From Streptomyces albidochromogenes (GTDB taxonomy: Bacteria; Actinomycetota; Actinomycetes; Streptomycetales; Streptomycetaceae), in the NCBI RefSeq assembly GCF_005981925.1, contig NZ_VBVX01000027.1, positions 1-36,859 of the forward strand: a stretch of DNA of 36,859 nt, given 5' to 3'. Below the pieces are notes generated by a model. It was not told the origin of the DNA. It saw only the letters and a list, made by a program, of their open reading frames with translations, and ran no database searches. A program made the position numbers and the translations under genes. Shown here one piece after another: positions 23,356 through 31,353 of this stretch (position 1 is the stretch's first letter; each line of letters begins with the position of its first letter).

Positions 23356-25342
23356 CGGGGGTGCCGGGGCGGGGGACCGGCACGGACTTCTCCGTCGGCG
23401 CGTACGGGGCGTACTGGGCGGCCTGGGTGCGGAACATCGCCGCGTAACGGCCGCCGGCCGCGATCAGCTCGTCGTGGCTGCCGTGCTCAGCCAGCCGGCC
23501 CCCGTGCAGGACGTAGATGGTGTCGGCGTGGCGCACGCCGGACATCCGGTGGGTGACCAGGACGACGGCCCGATCCGGGCCGGCCAGGCGGCGGATGCGC
23601 TCGAACGCCTCGATCTCCGCCTCGGGGTCGAGTGCGGAGGTCGGCTCGTCGACGATCAGCACGCTGTCGTGCGGACACGTGCCGGTGCGCCAGTGGGTAC
23701 GGGCCAGGCCGATCTTCTGCCACTCCCCGCCGCTGATCTCCGACGCGCCGCGGAACACCCGGGCCAGCAGGGTCCGCAGCCCCTGGGGGAGCCTCGCGAC
23801 GAGCGGTGCCGCTCCCGCATAGACGACCGAGGGCTCCAGGTCCTCGGGGGTGGCGGCGCGGTGGGGCCGCCCGATCCGGACGTTCATCGCCGCGGTCACC
23901 GGCCAGCGCTGGAAGTCCTGCGTGAGCAGGGAGACCCGTTCGAAGAGCTGGGCGCGGTCCAGGTCGCCCAGCTCCACGCCGCCCCAGCGCACCTCGCCGC
24001 TCTGCGGCAGCAGCAGCCCGGCGAGGACCTTCATCAGTGTGCTCTTGCCGGAGCCGTTCTCGCCGACCACCGCGATCACGGACCCCATCGGTACGGAGAG
24101 GGACACCTCGTCCAGCGCCGGCTCGTCCCGGTCGGGGTACCGGTAGCCGACCTTGTGCAGCGTCACGCCGTCCATCCGCACCGGCACGCCCGCTCCCCCC
24201 TGGGGGACGGCGCGCCCGGCCGCCTCGCGGAGGAACCGGTCGTGGTCCTGCACGTACAGCGACTCCTCGTGCAGTTCGTTGACGTTCATCACCAGCGCCC
24301 CGAGGCTCGCCGAGCCCGACCGTACGGCGATCACCGCCGTGCCGGCGACCGCGAGGTCCATCCGCCCGGTCACGATCAGCCAGCCCATCACCGCGTACGT
24401 GCCGGCCATGGCGACGCCGGAGAGCGCGGCGGCCACCAGTTCGGTGACCGCCTTGCCGTTGGCGAGCCGCTTCTGCTCGGTCTCGGCGCTCTCGGCCATG
24501 TCGCGGTAGCGGTCGAGGAGGAAAGGGCCGACCGCGTGGATGCGCACTTCCTGTGCGGCGGTGCGCTCGGTGAGCAGGCCGGCGATCAGACGGCTGGCCC
24601 GCATGTGCTCGACCCAGGTCATCACGGACACGTACCGCTCCTGCGCCACCCGCATCGCGCCCCAGCCGCGCGGGGCGGCGATCAGCAGCAGCATCGGCAG
24701 CAGCACGGGGTCGAGGACCGTGAGGATGCCCGCCGTGGCGATCAGCGCGATCGTGCCGTTGAGCGCGGCGACGCAGGCGCCGATCATCCGCCGGGCGGAG
24801 GCCGCCCCGTACTGCGCCACATCGATCAGCCGGCGGAAATCCGGGTCCTCGATGGCTTCCAGCTCCACCGCCGTGGCCGCGGCCAGGTACTCGGTGGTGG
24901 CCAGTCGCTCCACCAGCGGTTCCAGGCGCCCGGCCCTGGAGGTCGACCAGCCCGCCAGGCCGGCGTTGACCACGGCGACCACCGCCACGACCACCAGGCC
25001 CGGCAGGGCGGCACGCAACCGGTCGGCCGGGGCGCCGGAGCCGAGCAGGGCGTGCATCACCGCGTTGACCGCCAGCAGGGTCACCGCCGCCGCGACGCCC
25101 TGCCCGATCTCGCTCAGCCCCACGCCCAGCAGCGACGGCCGGTCCGCCCGCCAGGCCCGGCGCAGGGTCCCGCCGACCAGCCGCGGCATGGCCCGCAGGG
25201 CCGTCGGCATCGTCAGGTCGAGCTGCGCCCGCTCGTGCTCGGACCAGCCCATGTCGTACCGCAAAGGGCCCCCGAAGAGCTCGCGCTCCGCCTCCGAGAC
25301 CGCGGGCTCGTGCATCCGTACCCGCCCGAAGAACCTCTTCAC
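23348..25342 (-). CDS. ABC transporter, fused membrane and ATPase half-transporter
   Basis: A 664-residue exporter-type half-transporter. The membrane domain, about residues 75-345, has the usual six helices, preceded by 60 cytoplasmic residues. The ATPase domain has Walker A GENGSGKST near residue 427, Q-loop LLTQDFQRWP, signature SGGEWQKIG near 536, Walker B SVLIVDEPTSALD near 559 and the H-loop VLVTHRMSG near 594. All are intact. It must act as a homodimer or with a partner encoded elsewhere. The substrate is not predictable; actinomycete relatives often sit in lipid, peptide or antibiotic export loci. The GTG start 25342 is chosen for its GGGAG-like site. Confidence 0.88.
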   Translation of the reverse strand: MKRFFGRVRMHEPAVSEAERELFGGPLRYDMGWSEHERAQLDLTMPTALRAMPRLVGGTLRRAWRADRPSLLGVGLSEIGQGVAAAVTLLAVNAVMHALLGSGAPADRLRAALPGLVVVAVVAVVNAGLAGWSTSRAGRLEPLVERLATTEYLAAATAVELEAIEDPDFRRLIDVAQYGAASARRMIGACVAALNGTIALIATAGILTVLDPVLLPMLLLIAAPRGWGAMRVAQERYVSVMTWVEHMRASRLIAGLLTERTAAQEVRIHAVGPFLLDRYRDMAESAETEQKRLANGKAVTELVAAALSGVAMAGTYAVMGWLIVTGRMDLAVAGTAVIAVRSGSASLGALVMNVNELHEESLYVQDHDRFLREAAGRAVPQGGAGVPVRMDGVTLHKVGYRYPDRDEPALDEVSLSVPMGSVIAVVGENGSGKSTLMKVLAGLLLPQSGEVRWGGVELGDLDRAQLFERVSLLTQDFQRWPVTAAMNVRIGRPHRAATPEDLEPSVVYAGAAPLVARLPQGLRTLLARVFRGASEISGGEWQKIGLARTHWRTGTCPHDSVLIVDEPTSALDPEAEIEAFERIRRLAGPDRAVVLVTHRMSGVRHADTIYVLHGGRLAEHGSHDELIAAGGRYAAMFRTQAAQYAPYAPTEKSVPVPRPGTPAP

Positions 25343-25796
25343 GCCGCATCGCTCCCGCCTGTGACCTGGGCGGTGCTGCCCGCTGATCGGTGCATGAGTC
25401 GAAGTTGCCCAGCGGCGCCCCGTTGTAGGCGCGGCGGCCACGAGGACGCGTGGCCGCCGTCACTTCCCGCCCCTCCCGCGGCCCCCTCGGCTGTGAGTCG
25501 GCCCATAGGCGCCAGATCACATACGAAGGCCGGTAGGAGGAGCCGGTGCGCGTTCTCACCGCTCAGGGCGGGCGCCGTCCGGCTCCCGGCGCCCTTTTCT
25601 ACGTAGTCGGGCAGTACGGCGGGTCATTGCCGGGGCGCGAACCGGCCGCTAACCATGGATGCAGCCCGGGGAGTTCACCGCTCCCGACCGGCCGGGCACC
25701 GCTCGCTCCGGCCGTCGCAGACCTCGTAGCCAGCTCCGCTGTGCCTCGCCGGTCTCCGTGGCCGTCCCTGTTGCCTCCGAATGGAGTTCCTTCCGT
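25343..25796. other. Divergent region holding a structured leader for the transglycosylase gene
   Basis: This 454-bp gap lies between the ABC transporter and the transglycosylase-like gene. It contains a plus-strand intrinsic terminator (25570-25600) that ends no known gene. GGAGCCGG (25539-25546) is perfectly complementary to CCGGCTCC (25579-25586) in the loop of that terminator. Long riboswitch-bearing leaders are known for Streptomyces cell-wall hydrolase genes. I could not match a known riboswitch convincingly. Confidence 0.4.
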
Positions 25797-25815
25797 ATGC
25801 CCGCTCAGTCGCTGA
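25546..25815 (+). CDS. Possible leader ORF overlapping the transglycosylase start
   Basis: An 89-codon frame starts at a GTG placed 5 nt after a strong AGGAGG and stops at 25815, 19 nt into the transglycosylase-like gene. The protein (VRVLTAQGGRRPAPG and on) resembles nothing I know. Its codon third positions are less GC-rich than in real genes here, and it contains the terminator hairpin. The ribosome binding site is the only good argument. It could be a short translated leader rather than a functional protein. Confidence 0.2.
   Translation: MRVLTAQGGRRPAPGALFYVVGQYGGSLPGREPAANHGCSPGSSPLPTGRAPLAPAVADLVASSAVPRRSPWPSLLPPNGVPSVCPLSR
25570..25600 (+). terminator. Intrinsic terminator inside a leader
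   Basis: GGGCGCCG (25570-25577) pairs perfectly with CGGCGCCC (25587-25594), the loop is 9 nt, and TTTTCT follows. It is the only plus-strand hairpin with a T-run that I found. It lies 197 nt upstream of the transglycosylase-like start, so attenuation or a short RNA is implied. Confidence 0.5.
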
Positions 25816-26441
25816 ACCCCGCCGCCCGTACCGTCCGGATCCGCAAGTTCTCCGTCTCGGCGCTGTGCGCCGCCGGAGCCGCAGCGGTGGCTCTGTCCGT
25901 CGCCCCGTCCCCCGCGCACGCCGCCGCCCCGGCACCGCAGAGCGTGGCCGCGTCGGCGAAGGTATCGGCGGCCGGCGTCTTCGCGCAGGCCGACGCCATC
26001 GCGGCGCAGGCGCTGAAGGCCGAGAAGGCCGCGAAGGCAGCGAAGGCCGCGAAGGCTGAGAAGGCTGAGAAGGCTGAGAAGGCCGACAAGGCGGCGAAGG
26101 CCAAGAAGGCGGCTTCGTACCCGGACAACCTGGACGGCTGGATCCGCGAGGCCCTGGCCATCATGAAGGACGAGGGCATTCCGGGCAGCTACGAGGGCCT
26201 GCACCGCAACATCATGCGCGAGTCCGGCGGCGACCCCGACGCGGCCAACGACTGGGACATCAACGCGCAGAACGGCACGCCTTCCAAGGGTCTCCTCCAG
26301 GTGATCCAGCCCACCTTCGACGCCTACCACGTCGAGGGCACGCCGAAGGAACTGACCGACCCGGTCGCCAACATCACCGCGGCCGCCAACTACGCCGCCG
26401 ACCGGTACGGCTCGATCGACAACGTCGACTCCGCGTACTGA
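25797..26441 (+). CDS. Secreted lytic transglycosylase-like protein with Lys/Ala repeat
   Basis: A 214-residue secreted protein. The signal peptide covers residues 1-42 (core SVSALCAAGAAAVALSVA, cleavage after AHA). Residues 74-106 are a Lys/Ala/Glu repeat linker. Residues 112-214 form a transglycosylase SLT/lysozyme-like domain with catalytic Glu142 in IMRESGGDP, followed by GLLQVIQPTFDAY. It should cleave peptidoglycan glycan strands outside the membrane. The positively charged linker may hold it to wall teichoic or other acidic polymers. The start at ATG 25797 has GGAG about 10 nt upstream. The leader is long and structured, which fits control by a cell-wall-linked riboregulator. The domain has the small size of the Streptomyces-type SLT proteins. 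Confidence 0.9.
   Translation: MPAQSLNPAARTVRIRKFSVSALCAAGAAAVALSVAPSPAHAAAPAPQSVAASAKVSAAGVFAQADAIAAQALKAEKAAKAAKAAKAEKAEKAEKADKAAKAKKAASYPDNLDGWIREALAIMKDEGIPGSYEGLHRNIMRESGGDPDAANDWDINAQNGTPSKGLLQVIQPTFDAYHVEGTPKELTDPVANITAAANYAADRYGSIDNVDSAY
26016..26113 (+). repeat. Short-unit tandem repeat encoding a Lys/Ala linker
   Basis: Units of 9 nt of the type GAAGGCNGN are repeated about ten times, with GAAGGCTGA three times in a row. They encode alternating KAA, KAE and KAD triplets. The array keeps the frame at any copy number, so linker length could vary by slippage. Confidence 0.8.
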
Positions 26442-26826
26442 GCGACGCCGGCGACCCGCACCGCCCAGCCGCGTACGCAAGCGACGTAGCGGCACATGCC
26501 GCACGACAGCGCCCGGGCCCCCGGCCCGTGGCGAACGGTGAAGCACCGCGACGCGCCGCCCCGACTGGGGCGGCGCGTCGTCGCACTGTAGGGGCGGCGC
26601 GGGCGTGCCGATACCGCGCTCCGCGACGCACGACTCCGTCGGGGGCAAGGGCGGCCCGCCGGTGACGGGCGGTTCGCCCGCGGCGCCCACTCGGCCGCCG
26701 AGGCCCACTTGCCGCATCCATGTGCCGTCCCCGCGGGGAAGAGGTTGAGTGGGGGAGAGCGGCAGGGGAACGGCGGCGAACCGGCGGCGCCGGGCAGCGG
26801 CCGCCGGTCACGACGGAGGCGCGCCC
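26442..26826. other. Intergenic region after the transglycosylase gene
   Basis: In these 385 bp I see a strong hairpin (26550-26579), a smaller stem CGGGCG-GTT-CGCCCG (26666-26680), and a dyad GCGGCA-CA-TGCCGC (26489-26502). No gene is supported. The promoter of the SDR gene must lie in the last 150 bp but is not obvious. Confidence 0.4.
26550..26579 (+). terminator. Hairpin terminator of the transglycosylase gene
   Basis: A perfect 13-bp stem (26550-26562 with 26567-26579) with a GACT loop, extendable by one further base pair. It lies 108 nt after the stop, leaving a fairly long 3' untranslated region. Confidence 0.7.
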
Positions 26827-28359
26827 ATGACGCACAAGGACGGATCGCCGCACCTGCGGTGCCTGGTCACCGGCGCCACCGGATACATCGGCGGCCGGCT
26901 CGTCCCCGAACTGCTGGCCGCCGGGCACCAGGTGCGCTGTCTGGCCCGTACCCCGCAGAAACTGCGCGACCACCCCTGGGCCGACCGCGTCGAGGTGGTG
27001 CGCGGCGACGTCACCGACGAGGAGTCGGTCCGCGCGTCGATGCGGGACATCGACGTCGCGTACTACCTGGTGCACGCCCTCGGCACCGGTGCCGGCTTCG
27101 AGCGGACCGACCGCCGCGCCGCCGAGATCTTCGGCGAGCAGGCCCGCGCCGCCGGCGTCCGCCGCGTCGTCTACCTCGGCGGCCTGACCCCCCGGAACGT
27201 GCCGGCACGTGAACTGTCGCCGCATCTGCGCTCGCGCGCCGAGGTGGGCGCGATCCTGCTGCGCTCCGGCGTCCCGACGACCGTACTGCGCGCGGCGGTC
27301 ATCATCGGCTCCGGTTCGGCCTCCTTCGAGATGCTCCGCTACCTCACGGAACGCCTGCCTGTGATGGTCACGCCCAGCTGGGTGCGCACCCGCATCCAGC
27401 CCATCGCCGTCCGGGACGTCCTGCGCTACCTCGTCGGCAGCGCGCTCATGCCCCCCGAGGTGAACCGCGCGTTCGACATCGGCGGCGCGGACGTCGTCAC
27501 GTACCGCGACATGATGCGCGGGTACGCCGCCGCCGCCGGGCTGCCCCGGCGGCTCATCGTCCCCGTGCCCGTCCTGACGCCCGGACTGTCCAGCCACTGG
27601 GTCGGCCTGGTCACCCCGGTGCCCCGGCAGATCGCCCGCCCGCTGGCCGAGTCGCTGCGCCACGAGGTCGTGTGCGACGAGCACGACATCGCCGCGTACG
27701 TCCCCGACCCGCCGGGCTCCCCGATCGGCGTCGACCAGGCCCTCGCCCTGGCACTCCAGCGGGTGCGCGAGACCCGGGTCACCACCCGCTGGTCCTCCGC
27801 GTCGGTGCCCGGCGCGCCCAGTGACCCGCTGCCCACCGACCCCGACTGGGCCGGCGGCAGCCTCTACACCGACCGGCGGGAGCGGACCGTCGACGCCTCC
27901 CCGCAGGCCCTGTGGACGGTGATCGAGGGGGTCGGCGGTGAGAACGGCTGGTATTCGTTCCCCCTCGCGTGGGCCGTGCGCGGCTGGGCGGACCGCCTGG
28001 TCGGCGGTGTGGGGCTCAGGCGCGGCCGGCGCGACGCCCACCGGCTGCGGGTGGGCGACTCGCTGGACTTCTGGCGGGTCGAGGAGATCGACCGCGGCAG
28101 GCTGCTCCGGCTGCGGGCGGAGATGCGGCTTCCGGGCCTCGCCTGGCTGGAGATGTACGCCGAGCAGGACGAGGCCGGGCGCACCCGCTACCGGCAGCGG
28201 GCCCTGTTCCACCCCCACGGCCTGCTCGGGCACGCCTACTGGTGGAGCGTCTCGCCGTTCCACGCCGTCGTCTTCGGAGGCATGGCCCGCAACATCGCCC
28301 TCGCCGCCGCCGGCCGCCCGGACGGGGAACGGCCCGCCGAAGCGGACACCGCGCGGTGA
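26827..28359 (+). CDS. NAD(P)-binding SDR protein fused to a DUF2867-type domain
   Basis: A 510-residue two-domain protein. The N-terminal half is an extended/atypical short-chain dehydrogenase: the nucleotide motif VTGATGYIGGRLV (14-26), LARTP after strand 2, and GDVTDEESVRASM, as in NmrA/YbjT-like proteins. The YxxxK catalytic pair is not evident, so it may bind a nucleotide without classical SDR catalysis. The C-terminal part, from about residue 340, matches the DUF2867 type (SPQALWTVIEGVGGENGWYS, then FHPHGLLGHAYWWSVSPFH). These fusions are widespread in actinomycetes without known function. The start ATG 26827 has GGAGG 8 nt upstream. It is convergent with the carboxyltransferase gene. 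Confidence 0.88.
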   Translation: MTHKDGSPHLRCLVTGATGYIGGRLVPELLAAGHQVRCLARTPQKLRDHPWADRVEVVRGDVTDEESVRASMRDIDVAYYLVHALGTGAGFERTDRRAAEIFGEQARAAGVRRVVYLGGLTPRNVPARELSPHLRSRAEVGAILLRSGVPTTVLRAAVIIGSGSASFEMLRYLTERLPVMVTPSWVRTRIQPIAVRDVLRYLVGSALMPPEVNRAFDIGGADVVTYRDMMRGYAAAAGLPRRLIVPVPVLTPGLSSHWVGLVTPVPRQIARPLAESLRHEVVCDEHDIAAYVPDPPGSPIGVDQALALALQRVRETRVTTRWSSASVPGAPSDPLPTDPDWAGGSLYTDRRERTVDASPQALWTVIEGVGGENGWYSFPLAWAVRGWADRLVGGVGLRRGRRDAHRLRVGDSLDFWRVEEIDRGRLLRLRAEMRLPGLAWLEMYAEQDEAGRTRYRQRALFHPHGLLGHAYWWSVSPFHAVVFGGMARNIALAAAGRPDGERPAEADTAR

Positions 28360-28392
28360 GGGGCCGCACCGGCCCAGGCGGACCACGCCCGC

Positions 28393-29748
28393 TCAGCCCA
28401 CCACCCCCCGGGCGATGCCCAGCTCCACCAGGTCGTGCGGTCGCAGCCGCAGCAGATCGGCGGTCCGCGGCACCTGCCCGGGGGCGCGCTTGAGGATGGC
28501 GGCGGCCGCCTCCGGGGCGATGACCGAGAAGTAGCTGTCGGGAGCGGCCCAGAGGTTGCCGGGTGCGGCCAGCGCGAGCGCGCCGCCCGACCCGCCCTCG
28601 CCGATCAGGAGCGTGGTGAGCGGCACGCGCGCGGTGGCCATGGCGTCGAACAGCTCCGCGATGGCGGCGCCCGCGCCCGCCCGCTCGGCCTCGGCGTCGT
28701 TGGCCGCGCCCGGTGTGTCGACGAGGGTCAGCACCGGAATGCCCAGCCGGTCGGCGAGGCGCACCAGACGGGCGGCGGTGCGGAAGCCGGCGGGGAGCGT
28801 CGCGGTGCCGCACTGGGCGGCGTACGCGACGGCCCGGCCCTGCCGCAGCCCGAATCCGCAGCGCATGCCCGGGTCCGTGCCCCCGCAGCGGTCACCGCTG
28901 ATCTCCTGGACCCGGTCGAAGTACGCAGCGAGGTACGCGTCGGCGCGCGGCCGCCTGGGGGAGCGGGCCCGTACGACCGCCTCCCAGCCGGTGCGGGCGG
29001 GCGGCTCCCCCGTCGGGCGCGCGCCGAGCGGGCCGGGGGGCTCGGGCCGCCCTTCCCAGGGCGGCGCGCCCAGGTGGCCGAGCCACCGCGCCAGGGCCTC
29101 CCGCAGGTCCTCACGGCGTACGACCGCGTCGATCTGCCCGGCGGCGAGCTGCCCTTCGGCGGTGTACGCCGCCGGGTCGGCGTCCGGCGGCCGGACCCGC
29201 GACCCGGCGAAGCCGACCTGCGCCCCGGGCAGGGCCAGGATCACGTCCGCCCCGGCGCCGAGCGTCGCCCATCCGCCTCCGGTGGCGGGGTCGCGCAGGA
29301 CGGCGACCTGCGGCACCCCGGACGCGCGCAGCAGCGCGGACTGGCGGGCCACGCGCTGGAGTTGGACCAGGGCCCGCATGCCCTCCTGCATCCGGCTGCC
29401 GCCGGTGGCGATCAGGGAGACCAGCGGGAGGCGCCGCTCGCGGGCCGCGGTGTACGCGGCCTCCAGGCGCTCACCCGTGCGTTCGCCGAGGGAACCGCCG
29501 AGGAACCCGAACTCGAAGGACACGACGACCGCTCGCGCGCCGCCGATCGAGCCGGTCCCGCAGACGACCGACTCCCGCTCGCCGGTGCGTTCCCCGGCGC
29601 GGGCCAGGGACTGTCCGTACCCCGGCCACCCGATCGGGCCGTCGACGCCCGCAAGCCGCTCCGGGCCCGCCGCGTCGGCCAGTTCGGTGAAGTCCGCCCC
29701 GTCCACGACCGCGGCGATCGCCTCGCGGGCCGTCCAGGTGTCAGCCAT
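28393..29748 (-). CDS. Fused beta/alpha carboxyltransferase (AccDA-like)
   Basis: A 451-residue protein of two crotonase-fold carboxyltransferase halves. Residues about 35-235 are AccD-like (SFEFGFLGGSLGERTGERLEAA, GGSRMQEGMRALVQL). Residues about 255-451 are AccA-like (PVLTLVDTPGAANDAEAER, then GEGGSGGALALAAPGNLW). The N-terminal four-cysteine zinc ribbon of bacterial AccD is absent, and no biotin carboxylase or biotin carrier is adjacent. Its ATG overlaps the matB stop by 8 nt, so the two are made together. It may be a carboxyltransferase acting with a distant biotin subunit, or a malonyl-group decarboxylase or transferase related to MdcD/MdcE. The genes are in the order seen at SCO2444/SCO2445 of S. 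coelicolor, from memory. Confidence 0.82.
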   Translation of the reverse strand: MADTWTAREAIAAVVDGADFTELADAAGPERLAGVDGPIGWPGYGQSLARAGERTGERESVVCGTGSIGGARAVVVSFEFGFLGGSLGERTGERLEAAYTAARERRLPLVSLIATGGSRMQEGMRALVQLQRVARQSALLRASGVPQVAVLRDPATGGGWATLGAGADVILALPGAQVGFAGSRVRPPDADPAAYTAEGQLAAGQIDAVVRREDLREALARWLGHLGAPPWEGRPEPPGPLGARPTGEPPARTGWEAVVRARSPRRPRADAYLAAYFDRVQEISGDRCGGTDPGMRCGFGLRQGRAVAYAAQCGTATLPAGFRTAARLVRLADRLGIPVLTLVDTPGAANDAEAERAGAGAAIAELFDAMATARVPLTTLLIGEGGSGGALALAAPGNLWAAPDSYFSVIAPEAAAAILKRAPGQVPRTADLLRLRPHDLVELGIARGVVG

Positions 29749-31183
29749 GCCGCAGCGCCCGCTTCATGATCTTCCCCATGTCGTTGCGCGGCAGCGTGTC
29801 CAGCAGGCGGACCTCGCGGGGCCGCTTGTGCGGCGCAAGCTGACGCGCCACGTGCCCGGCCAACGCGTCGGCGGTGGGCGGGTTGTGCCTGTCCGAAGGG
29901 ACGATCCAGGCGACGATCCGCTCACCGAGATCCGGGTCCGGCTCCCCGGTGACCGCCGCCTCCCGCACGCCCGGATGGTCGAGGAGCGCGTTCTCGATCT
30001 CCCCGGCGCCGATCTTGTAACCGCCGCTCTTGATGAGGTCGGTGGCCTTGCGGCCGACGATCCGCACCTGACCGTCCGGGTCGCGTGTCGCCATGTCGCC
30101 GGTCCGGAACCACTCGCCGTCGAAGGCCGCTGCCGTCGCGTCCGGCCGGTTCAGGTACGCGGTGAACAGGTTCGGCCCCCGCACCTGGATCTCGCCGACG
30201 CTCTCGCCGTCGTACGCCGTGATCTCCTCGCCCGACTCCTCGACGAGACGCAGCTCCACACCGTCGAGCGGCACACCGACCGTGCCCGGCCTGGGATCGC
30301 CGTCGACGCGGACGCTCGTGTTCATCAGGGTCTCCGTCATGCCGTACCGCTCGACGACGCGCCGCCCGGTCGCGGCGGCGATCCGCTCGTGGTCGCGCAC
30401 GGGCAGCGCGGCCGACCCGGACACCAGCAGACGCGCACCGGACAGCGCCCCGGCGAGCGCCGGGTCGCCCGGCAGCGCTTCGGCGATGCGGTGGTACATG
30501 GTCGGGACGCCGAAGAACATCGTCCCGTGGGCGGCCAGTTCACGGGCCAGGGCGTCCGTTTCGAACCGGCCGAGGTGGTGGACGGCGCCGCCGCGCCGCA
30601 GCGGCCCGAGGACGCCCAGGATCAGACCGTGCACGTGGAACAGGGGCAGCGCGTGGACCAGTACGTCGTCCCCGGTCCACCGCCAGGCGTCGGCGAGCGC
30701 GTCGAGGGTGGCAGTGATCGCCCGGCGCGGCAGGACGGCGCCCTTCGGGGGCCCGGTGGTGCCGGAGGTGTACACGATGAGCGCGGGGGCCTCGGCGGGC
30801 GGCTCGGGCGGAAGCGGCGCGCCGCCCGTCGCGCGTACGTCGACGTCGACGCGCTCCAGGGCGTCGAGTGCCGGCGGGAGCCGGTCTCCCGGAGCGGCCA
30901 GCACCCGTGACGGCGCGCTGTCCGAGACGATGTGCGCCAGCTCGCGCGCACCGGTCTTCGGGTTGAGAGGTACGGCCGGCACGCCGGCGAGGAGCGCGCC
31001 GACCACGCCGACGGCGGTCTCCAGGGTCGCCGTGGCCCAGACGGCGACCCGCTCCGCCCCCCGGAGCCGGCCGGCCGTCACACCGGCGGCCTCGGCCAGC
31101 TCGGCGTGGGTCAGCGACCGGTCGCCGAAGCGCAGCGCCTGCCGGTTCGAGCCCGCGGCCAGGGCCGGAAAGAGAGAGGACAC
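29741..31183 (-). CDS. matB: Malonyl-CoA synthetase
   Basis: A 480-residue adenylate-forming acyl-CoA synthetase. The AMP motif is IVYTSGTTGPPKGAVL (136-151), then YGMTETLMNTS, the form typical of MatB enzymes. GDMATRD and the hinge RIVGRKATDLIKSGGYKIG follow, and the catalytic Lys471 is in NDMGKIMKR. It converts malonate or methylmalonate, CoA and ATP to the CoA thioester, AMP and pyrophosphate, feeding fatty acid or polyketide extender pools. It closely resembles the S. coelicolor MatB (SCO2444 as I recall). It starts at GTG 31183 behind AAGGAG; longer frames upstream are not supported. It is translationally coupled to the carboxyltransferase and divergent from a PAS/GAF phosphatase. Confidence 0.88.
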   Translation of the reverse strand: MSSLFPALAAGSNRQALRFGDRSLTHAELAEAAGVTAGRLRGAERVAVWATATLETAVGVVGALLAGVPAVPLNPKTGARELAHIVSDSAPSRVLAAPGDRLPPALDALERVDVDVRATGGAPLPPEPPAEAPALIVYTSGTTGPPKGAVLPRRAITATLDALADAWRWTGDDVLVHALPLFHVHGLILGVLGPLRRGGAVHHLGRFETDALARELAAHGTMFFGVPTMYHRIAEALPGDPALAGALSGARLLVSGSAALPVRDHERIAAATGRRVVERYGMTETLMNTSVRVDGDPRPGTVGVPLDGVELRLVEESGEEITAYDGESVGEIQVRGPNLFTAYLNRPDATAAAFDGEWFRTGDMATRDPDGQVRIVGRKATDLIKSGGYKIGAGEIENALLDHPGVREAAVTGEPDPDLGERIVAWIVPSDRHNPPTADALAGHVARQLAPHKRPREVRLLDTLPRNDMGKIMKRALRHG

Positions 31184-31287
31184 GCGTCGTACTCCTTGCT
31201 GTGCGGCAGCCGGGAACCTGGCGACCGACGATAACCGGGCGCCGCGCCGACGGGTCGAAAACCGGCGACGGCAGGGCGGCGAAGGGC

Positions 31288-31306
31288 TCCGAGGCGATGC
31301 CTCGGA
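31288..31306. promoter_or_regulatory. 19-bp dyad between matB and the phosphatase gene
   Basis: TCCGAGGC-GAT-GCCTCGGA is a perfect palindrome with 8-bp arms. It lies 47 bp upstream of the phosphatase start and 104 bp from matB. The triloop makes an operator more likely than a terminator. Confidence 0.4.
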
Positions 31307-31353
31307 TAAGGTGTTTGAGGAGAAATGCGCCCTCCCGGGGTTAGGTCGATGCG

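Noticed and set aside
25400..25796. A confirmed ydaO (c-di-AMP) riboswitch
   Set aside because: Fragments such as GAACCGGCCGCTAACC resemble the ydaO 3' core, but the other conserved blocks are not found in the right order and spacing. Kept only as an open possibility under the leader finding.
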